From Alicyclobacillus sp. (GTDB lineage Bacteria > Bacillota > Bacilli > Alicyclobacillales > Alicyclobacillaceae): DNA of 58,461 nt. Of the stretch, positions 53,419 to 58,461 are shown one piece after another. The translations under genes were made by a program, and so were the position numbers. The DNA is taken from positions 1-58,461 of the forward strand of contig NZ_JAIMAV010000008.1 in the NCBI RefSeq assembly GCF_023511815.1, given 5' to 3'. Within the stretch, counting starts at the first letter, position 1. Each line of letters opens with the position of its first letter. The notes beneath the pieces were generated by a model. It had not been told where the DNA came from, did no database searches, and worked only from the letters and a program-made list of their open reading frames with translations.

Positions 53419-53886
53419 CTACCAATCCACCGATTGTTTCTGGGACCGCATCTGGCCCTCTCCGTCCGACCACACCACGGTGAGCACGCGCGCACCCGGG
53501 TCGTACTGGGTTTCGGCAAGCGTCTGCTGGCGCTTGGTCGCCGGGTCGTTGTAGACAATCGTCAGGGAGGTCCCGTGGTCGTACTGAGCGTACAGGTGCG
53601 CCATCTCGATCGCGAAGGAGACGCGCTGGTCGGCCGGGAGCGGGTGATTGAGCGTCAGCACGTACGCCATCGGTTCAATCCCGGTCCCGGTGTCGATGTC
53701 GGTCAACTGGCCGATGTGGTGGCTGATCACGTACTCGTAAAACGAGTGCTTGTGTTCGGCCGCCCGCGCGGCAGCGACCTGCCGCATGTACAGGTACAGC
53801 CCCAGAAGCATCGCGGCCAAAACCGTGATGGACAAAATCAGATAGACTTGGCTGCGCCGCCTGCGCCGGGCTTCCGTGGCCTGCAA
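53419..53886 (-). CDS. Membrane-anchored protein of unknown function
   Basis: A 155-residue protein with a basic start (MQATEARRRRR), one membrane anchor (YLILSITVLAAMLLGLYLYM, about residues 14-33) and an extracytoplasmic domain (HSFYEYVISHHIGQ..., ending SQKQSVDW). No family recognised. A TTG at 53886 is chosen as the start because AGGAGGGG lies seven bases before it; ATG 53922 is possible but has no site. It is 11 bases upstream of tagO, so an envelope role is likely. Confidence 0.6.
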   Translation of the reverse strand: MQATEARRRRRSQVYLILSITVLAAMLLGLYLYMRQVAAARAAEHKHSFYEYVISHHIGQLTDIDTGTGIEPMAYVLTLNHPLPADQRVSFAIEMAHLYAQYDHGTSLTIVYNDPATKRQQTLAETQYDPGARVLTVVWSDGEGQMRSQKQSVDW

Positions 53887-54173
53887 GCTGACCCCTCCTG
53901 CGTCCTGCCGTCGCGGGTCCATCCCATTCCAATCGTGATTATAACGAACCGATCCCGCAGGCGGCCAGTCCCACTGCGGCGGCCGCCCCGGGGGACGCCG
54001 CCGATTGCCACGGTTTCGCCACAGTCCCGTCTTCGCGCCATCCGGACGTGGTGCCGGACGTGGTGCCGCGGGGCGGCGGGGGGCGCGTGACGCGTGCCGA
54101 GCGGGTGGCCGGTCCCGCGGGGGCATGGTATTCTGCCAAATGTGGTGGATGGCATGCCGTGAGGGGGACGACC

Positions 54174-55349
54174 ATGCTGCGGAGACTCGGTGCGATTCTG
54201 GTGATGTTGGTCACCGTGTACATTGGATTTGGCCTGATCATCCCGGTGCTGCCCCTGATGGTGCAGGGGGCCGGGGCCCGGCCGGTTCATTTGGGCGTGA
54301 TGCTCGCGGTCTACTCGCTCGTTTCGTTTTTCATCTCCCCGTGGTGGGGCCGTCTGAGCGATCGAATTGGGCGAAAACCGGTGCTGATGACGGGACTCGT
54401 CGGCTTCGCCGTCAGTTTTGCGGTCTTCGGTCTGGCGACAGACAGGCTGTGGCTGATGTACGCGTCCCGTCTCATCGGCGGAGGATTCTCCGGCGCGGTC
54501 ACCGCGACCGCCATGGCTTACATCGCCGACGTCACAGGGGTGGAGGACCGGACCAAGGGGATGGCCTTCGCCGGCATGGCCATTGGGGTCGGGTTCATCT
54601 TTGGGCCGGCGTTGGGCGGGCTCTTAAGCGGGTTCGGGATCGCAGTGCCGTTTTTTGCCGCCGCCGGATTGGCGGCCGCCAACGCGCTGTGGGCTGCGGT
54701 CGGTCTACGGGAATCGGTGCGTCCCGCCCACCCGGACCGCGCCGGGTTGAAGACGCCGGCATCGCGCTGGGCGGCGTTCGAAGGCCCGCTCAAACACCTG
54801 TACGTGGTGGATTTCATCGCGCAATTCTCGTTGTCCTCGCTCGAGGGGTGCCTGCAGTACTTTGAGATGGCGCGCATACACGCGACGGCCGCGGACATCG
54901 GGTGGATGTTTTTCATCTCGGGCATCGTCGGAGCGCTGATCCAAGGCGGAGTGGTGCAGCGGTACGTCAAGCACGGGCGGGAGGTGCCCGCCATCTGCAT
55001 TGGGCTTGCGATCTCGGCGTCGGGGCTGTTGCTGTTGTTGTTCTCGCGTGACTTCGTCACGGCCGCCCTCTTCATGACCGTCTTCGGGGCGGGCAACACC
55101 GTGATCAAACCGGCGCTTCAATCGGTGGTCACCAAGGAGACGACCGTCGGGCAGGGGTTGGCGTCCGGACTCATCTCCTCGATGGACAGCCTGGCCCGGG
55201 TGGTCGGGCCATTGGTGGCCACGGTTCTGTTTCAATTCGAAGAGAATCTCCCCTTCCTCGTCGCCGGCCTGGTAACGCTTTCGTCCATCGGACTCGTCGG
55301 TCTGTACCAACGAGAGAAACGCGAAAGAATTGTGACGAACTCCCTGTGA
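54174..55349 (+). CDS. MFS transporter, DHA1 type
   Basis: A 391-residue MFS exporter. The motif GRLSDRIGRKPVLMTG follows span 2 and there are about twelve spans. Start is ATG 54174 after GAGGGGG. It resembles multidrug or tetracycline-type antiporters (YfmO/MdtG-like). It is flanked by tagO and the cta operon, with no regulator. The promoter was not clear. Confidence 0.86.
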   Translation: MLRRLGAILVMLVTVYIGFGLIIPVLPLMVQGAGARPVHLGVMLAVYSLVSFFISPWWGRLSDRIGRKPVLMTGLVGFAVSFAVFGLATDRLWLMYASRLIGGGFSGAVTATAMAYIADVTGVEDRTKGMAFAGMAIGVGFIFGPALGGLLSGFGIAVPFFAAAGLAAANALWAAVGLRESVRPAHPDRAGLKTPASRWAAFEGPLKHLYVVDFIAQFSLSSLEGCLQYFEMARIHATAADIGWMFFISGIVGALIQGGVVQRYVKHGREVPAICIGLAISASGLLLLLFSRDFVTAALFMTVFGAGNTVIKPALQSVVTKETTVGQGLASGLISSMDSLARVVGPLVATVLFQFEENLPFLVAGLVTLSSIGLVGLYQREKRERIVTNSL

Positions 55350-55374
55350 TCTCGGTCACGATCCTCCGTTCGCC

Positions 55375-55405
55375 TTGACTGTCCAGTTGCAAACTATGGT
55401 ACACT
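55375..55405 (+). promoter_or_regulatory. Promoter of the ctaC-ctaD-ctaA operon
   Basis: TTGACT (55375-55380) precedes an extended -10 TGGTACACT (TACACT 55400-55405) by 19 bases. The ctaC start is 260 bases downstream, so the operon has a long leader. The rest of 55406-55665 shows no gene; a dyad (GGAC...GTCC) lies near 55569-55592. Confidence 0.5.
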
Positions 55406-55665
55406 GAAACCGGATCTTGGGGGGTGTGCCAGCTCATTTTGGCCTGATTCTATGGCGGAGCGGTGGATGGCACGGGAGAGGACTTCGCGCGGCGTTGGCG
55501 CTTCTATCACAGGGACATACGAAATCACGACGGCCCGGCGCGGCTCGCTGCTTTTCGATGTCTGATAGGACGCGCAATTGGCGCAATGTCCGCGTGTTCA
55601 AATCGCCCGGCGTTCCCGTCGCGCCTGGAAGCAAGGGTCAGACCTGCCGAGGAGGGTGTGGTGTT

Positions 55666-56325
55666 GTGACTTCATCATCTTGGCTGCCCGCGCAATTGAC
55701 CTCGATGGCGCACAACGTGGATCTGCTGTTCTACATCATGCTGGGCATCATCACGTTCTTCTTCGTCGTCGTCGAGGTGTTGCTGATCACATTCCTGATC
55801 CGCTACCGGCGAACCAAGAGGAACCAGGTCGGCGTGAACGTGCACGGCAACAACGTGCTGGAGACGGTGTGGACGCTGATTCCCGCGCTGATTCTCGTGT
55901 TCATGGGCGCGTACAGCGTCAAGTATGTGTACGAGGCGCAGAACCCGCCGGCGAAGCCCCTGGTCATCGAGGTCATCGGGCACGAGTGGTTCTGGGAGTT
56001 CAAGTATCCGAACGGGCTGGATACGCACAACGACCTGCGGATCCCGGCGGGGCAGAACGTGTTGTTCGATATCCACTCTGCGGATGTCATCCACGGGTTT
56101 TACATACCTGAAGCGCGCATCCAACAAGACGCACTCCCCGGTCGGATGACGCAATTTTGGGTGAATGTCGATACGAAGGACATCGGCAAGCAGTTTCAGG
56201 TGCCGTGCGACCAGTTCTGCGGCACGGGCCATCCCATCATGGTCGGGAAACTGACGGTGATGTCCGCGGACGATTTCAACTCCTGGATGCAGACGGAGCT
56301 GCAGAAACAGCAGACCAAGTCGTGA
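55666..56325 (+). CDS. ctaC: Cytochrome c oxidase subunit II
   Basis: Subunit II carries the CuA site that receives electrons. Start is GTG 55666 eight bases after GAGGAGGG, giving 219 residues. Two membrane spans (about residues 20-40 and 60-80) precede the cupredoxin domain. CuA ligands are visible: His in DVIHGFYIPE, then Cys 181, Cys 185, His 189 and Met 192 in CDQFCGTGHPIM. There is no cytochrome c domain at the C-terminus. The donor could be a soluble cytochrome or the sulfocyanin-like protein at 31 kb. Confidence 0.92.
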   Translation: MTSSSWLPAQLTSMAHNVDLLFYIMLGIITFFFVVVEVLLITFLIRYRRTKRNQVGVNVHGNNVLETVWTLIPALILVFMGAYSVKYVYEAQNPPAKPLVIEVIGHEWFWEFKYPNGLDTHNDLRIPAGQNVLFDIHSADVIHGFYIPEARIQQDALPGRMTQFWVNVDTKDIGKQFQVPCDQFCGTGHPIMVGKLTVMSADDFNSWMQTELQKQQTKS

Positions 56326-56366
56326 TGGACGCGCCTCGCCCGTCGCCAACGGGTGATGGGGTGTGT

Positions 56367-56405
56367 CTGACCGGCCCGTGGCGGGGGCCGTCACTGCCGG
56401 GTCAG
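56367..56405 (+). other. Stem-loop between ctaC and ctaD
   Basis: CTGACCGG (56367-56374) faces CCGGGTCAG (56397-56405), with an inner GGCCC/GGGCC stem. It lies between the two oxidase subunit genes and may influence their relative expression. Confidence 0.45.
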
Positions 56406-56451
56406 GGGATGGCTGCGACATGACGGGAATCTGAAACGAGGTGGTGTGAGC

Positions 56452-58065
56452 ATGGAAGCCGTCCTGCATGCACCTCGCCGGTCTTTCGTCCGCGAGTGGG
56501 TCCTCACCGTGGACCACAAAAAGATCGGCATCATGTACGGCGTCACTGCCCTGTTTTTCTTCCTGATCGGCGGGCTGTTCGCGCTTCTGGTGCGCACGGA
56601 CCTGCTGAGCTACAGGGGTGTGTTCGACGCCCAGAGCTACAACGAGTTCTTTACGATGCACGCCACGGTGATGGTGTTCCTCGTCATCATCCCAATGCTG
56701 ATGGGTGCTTTCGCAAACTACCTGGTGCCGTTGCAGGTGGGCGCCAGGGACATGGCGTTCCCCAGGATGAACGCGCTGAGCTACTGGTTATACTTTGTGG
56801 GTGGAATCATCATCCTGCTCAGCATGCTGTATGGGATGCCCGACTCCGGTTGGACGTCGTACCCGCCCTACAGTCTGACCTCGCAGGGCCCCGGAATGGA
56901 CTTCTGGGTGATGGCCATCCACATCGTCGGCCTCTCGTCGATTCTCGGGGCGATCAACATCATTGTGACGGTGCACCGCATGCGCGCGCCGGGAATGACG
57001 TGGAACCGACTGCCGCTGTTCGTTTGGAGCACGTTGGTGACGGCGTACATGCAGCTGTTCGCGACCCCGGCCCTCGCGGGGGCGGTCACCACGCTGTTGC
57101 TCGACCGCCATTTCGGGACGGCCTTCTATGACACCTCGGCCGGCGGCGATCCCATGATGTACCAACACCTGTTCTGGTTCTACTCTCACCCGGCGGTGTA
57201 CATCATGATCGTTCCGGCATTTGGCATCATTTCCGAGGTGATACCGGTCTTCGCCCGGAAGCCGATCTTTGGCTACCATGCCATCGCCTACTCGAGCGTG
57301 GCGATTGGGTTCCTCGGCTTCTTCGTGTGGGCGCACCACATGTTCGTCGCCGGGATGCAGATGTCCGCGGGCATCCCGTTCATGATTTCGTCACTGGTCA
57401 TCGCGGTGCCGACGTCGGTGAAGATCTTCAACTGGCTGGCGACCATGTGGCGGGGCGCCGTGGAATACACGGTTCCGATGATGTTCGCCTCCCTTGGGTT
57501 CATCGGATCGTTCATCATTGGGGGATTCAGCGGGGTGATTGTCGCGGCGGTGCCGCTCGACATGCACCTGCACGACACCTACTTCGTGGTCGCCCATATC
57601 CACTACGTGTTATTCGGCGGCGCGGTGATGTGCATCATGGCCGGCATTCACTTCTGGTTCCCGAAATTGACGGGCAGGATGTACAATGAGAAACTTGGAT
57701 ACCTCGGATTCTGGCTGTATTTCATCGGCACGCAGGTGACCTTCTTCCCGATGCACCTGGTCGGCCTGGCCGGAATGCCGCGGCGCATCGCGTCGTACGC
57801 CCCCATCTTCCAGACATGGAACCAGGTTGCGACCATCGGGTCGTACATCCTGGGCCTGGGGACGCTGGTGATCCTGTACAACCTGATGGTCTCCGCCAAA
57901 TACGGGCGCAAGGTCGGACACAACCCGTGGCATGCGCGCACGCTCGAATGGACCGTGTCCTCTCCGCCGCCGGAGCACAACTTTGAGGAAATCCCGGTGG
58001 TGACCGAAAACCCGTATCGGCCGTACACGCCGGAGGAACTGACGGCAAGCCGCGAGTCGGCCTGA
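56452..58065 (+). CDS. ctaD: Cytochrome c oxidase subunit I, A2-type
   Basis: Subunit I holds heme a and the heme a3-CuB centre. ATG 56452 (GAGGTGG at good spacing; GTG 56446 is too close) gives 537 residues with 12 spans. The heme ligands are in MHATVMVF and HDTYFVVAHIHYVLFGG, and CuB ligands in WAHHMF. The active-site stretch reads FWFYSHPAVYIM at about residues 241-252: Tyr-Ser replaces the Gly, and Ala replaces the Glu, of the mitochondrial-type GHPEV. This is the YSHPxV signature of A2-type oxidases. No subunit III or IV gene follows within the window. Confidence 0.95.
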   Translation: MEAVLHAPRRSFVREWVLTVDHKKIGIMYGVTALFFFLIGGLFALLVRTDLLSYRGVFDAQSYNEFFTMHATVMVFLVIIPMLMGAFANYLVPLQVGARDMAFPRMNALSYWLYFVGGIIILLSMLYGMPDSGWTSYPPYSLTSQGPGMDFWVMAIHIVGLSSILGAINIIVTVHRMRAPGMTWNRLPLFVWSTLVTAYMQLFATPALAGAVTTLLLDRHFGTAFYDTSAGGDPMMYQHLFWFYSHPAVYIMIVPAFGIISEVIPVFARKPIFGYHAIAYSSVAIGFLGFFVWAHHMFVAGMQMSAGIPFMISSLVIAVPTSVKIFNWLATMWRGAVEYTVPMMFASLGFIGSFIIGGFSGVIVAAVPLDMHLHDTYFVVAHIHYVLFGGAVMCIMAGIHFWFPKLTGRMYNEKLGYLGFWLYFIGTQVTFFPMHLVGLAGMPRRIASYAPIFQTWNQVATIGSYILGLGTLVILYNLMVSAKYGRKVGHNPWHARTLEWTVSSPPPEHNFEEIPVVTENPYRPYTPEELTASRESA

Positions 58066-58117
58066 TTCGGGAATCGGGTCCGTGCGTTCCACGCTTGCAG
58101 GAAGGGAGGAGGGGCCT

Positions 58118-58461
58118 GTGAACTGGAAGGTGCCGCTTACCGCATCCGTCGTCACCGCGGTTCAGATGACGCTGGGGGCGGTGGTGGTCGGTACCGACGC
58201 AGGCTTCTCCTGTCCGGACTGGCCCCTCTGCAATGGGGTCCTGTTTCCGCGGCTGGACGGTCTGGTTGCGCTGGAATTGGTGCACCGGGGGACCGCTCTG
58301 GTGGTCATGGCGCTGGTCGGATGGTTCGCCGTGGGTGCCCTGCGACAGTCGACCGACGGGCGCCTGAGGCGCCTTGCGTGGGGTGTGGTGGCGTCGGTGG
58401 GGGTGCAGGTGGTGGTCGGAGGGCTGATTGTCCTGACCCACGCGCCCGGCATCACGACCAC
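58118..58461 (+). CDS. ctaA: Heme A synthase CtaA (5' part, runs off the window)
   Basis: GTG 58118 after GAAGGGAGGAGGGG opens a frame that reaches the window end (114 residues seen). The first membrane span is followed by GTDAGFSCPDWPLCNG, with the Cys pair of CtaA/Cox15 proteins, and HRGTALVV holds a heme-ligand His. It converts heme O to heme A for the oxidase. Its place right after ctaD supports this. Confidence 0.88.
   Translation, partial: MNWKVPLTASVVTAVQMTLGAVVVGTDAGFSCPDWPLCNGVLFPRLDGLVALELVHRGTALVVMALVGWFAVGALRQSTDGRLRRLAWGVVASVGVQVVVGGLIVLTHAPGITT

Noticed and set aside
53665-53690. tRNA T-arm-like sequence GGTTCAATCCC
   Set aside because: No acceptor, D or anticodon arms surround it and it lies within a coding frame.

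Overview
The window looks like the chromosome of a GC-rich, endospore-forming Gram-positive bacterium, most like the Alicyclobacillaceae (inference). Supporting evidence: a tlp small acid-soluble spore protein gene with a forespore-type (sigma-G/F) promoter; a bacillithiol deacetylase gene (bshB2) paired with yojF as in Bacillus; a HemQ coproheme decarboxylase (the Gram-positive heme route); B. subtilis-style PhoP boxes; csaA; and strong GGAGG ribosome sites with many GTG/TTG starts. An A2-type heme-copper oxidase and a sulfocyanin-like blue copper protein suggest acidophilic or thermophilic relatives. No rRNA, tRNA, CRISPR array or complete insertion sequence was found.

Layout, 0-16 kb: an MFS exporter, then a phosphate-uptake locus in the unusual order pstB-pstS-pstC-pstA with a separate PhoP-box array before pstB and before pstS. 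Next are convergent molybdenum-cofactor genes (mocA, moaA) divergent from a molybdo-hydroxylase operon coxS-coxL-coxM, then coxD (MoxR ATPase), coxE (VWA protein) and an XdhC/CoxI-type protein. CoxL has the form II motif AYRGAGR, so the enzyme is a CO-dehydrogenase-like molybdo-hydroxylase of uncertain substrate. A large nested stem-loop separates coxM from coxD.

16-34 kb: a bacillithiol pair (yojF-bshB2) divergent from a thioredoxin-reductase-like flavoenzyme, then csaA, small genes, pyruvate carboxylase, a GNAT acetyltransferase, a Cam-type gamma carbonic anhydrase divergent from a cation-efflux protein, and an amino-acid ABC transporter. The serine-biosynthesis cluster serA-serC-HAD hydrolase follows; serA has a promoter and an intrinsic terminator in its leader. 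Then come the sulfocyanin-like protein, hemQ, a DUF423 protein, maf and tlp.

34-58 kb: transporters (MFS proteins, uracil permease, LysE type), an M20 peptidase, an HI0933-type flavoprotein, a LacI regulator with its own promoter/operator followed by an ACS-type MFS transporter, a YugJ-type alcohol dehydrogenase, a GT2 glycosyltransferase, aconitase, an AlaX-type editing protein carrying an in-frame 18-bp minisatellite, a WecA/TagO-type transferase, another MFS transporter, and a respiratory operon ctaC-ctaD-ctaA that runs off the right edge. The genes are mainly core metabolism, respiration and transport. The least explained parts are the structured leaders and intercistronic stems, the low-complexity insertions in MocA and AlaX, and the unidentified small genes.
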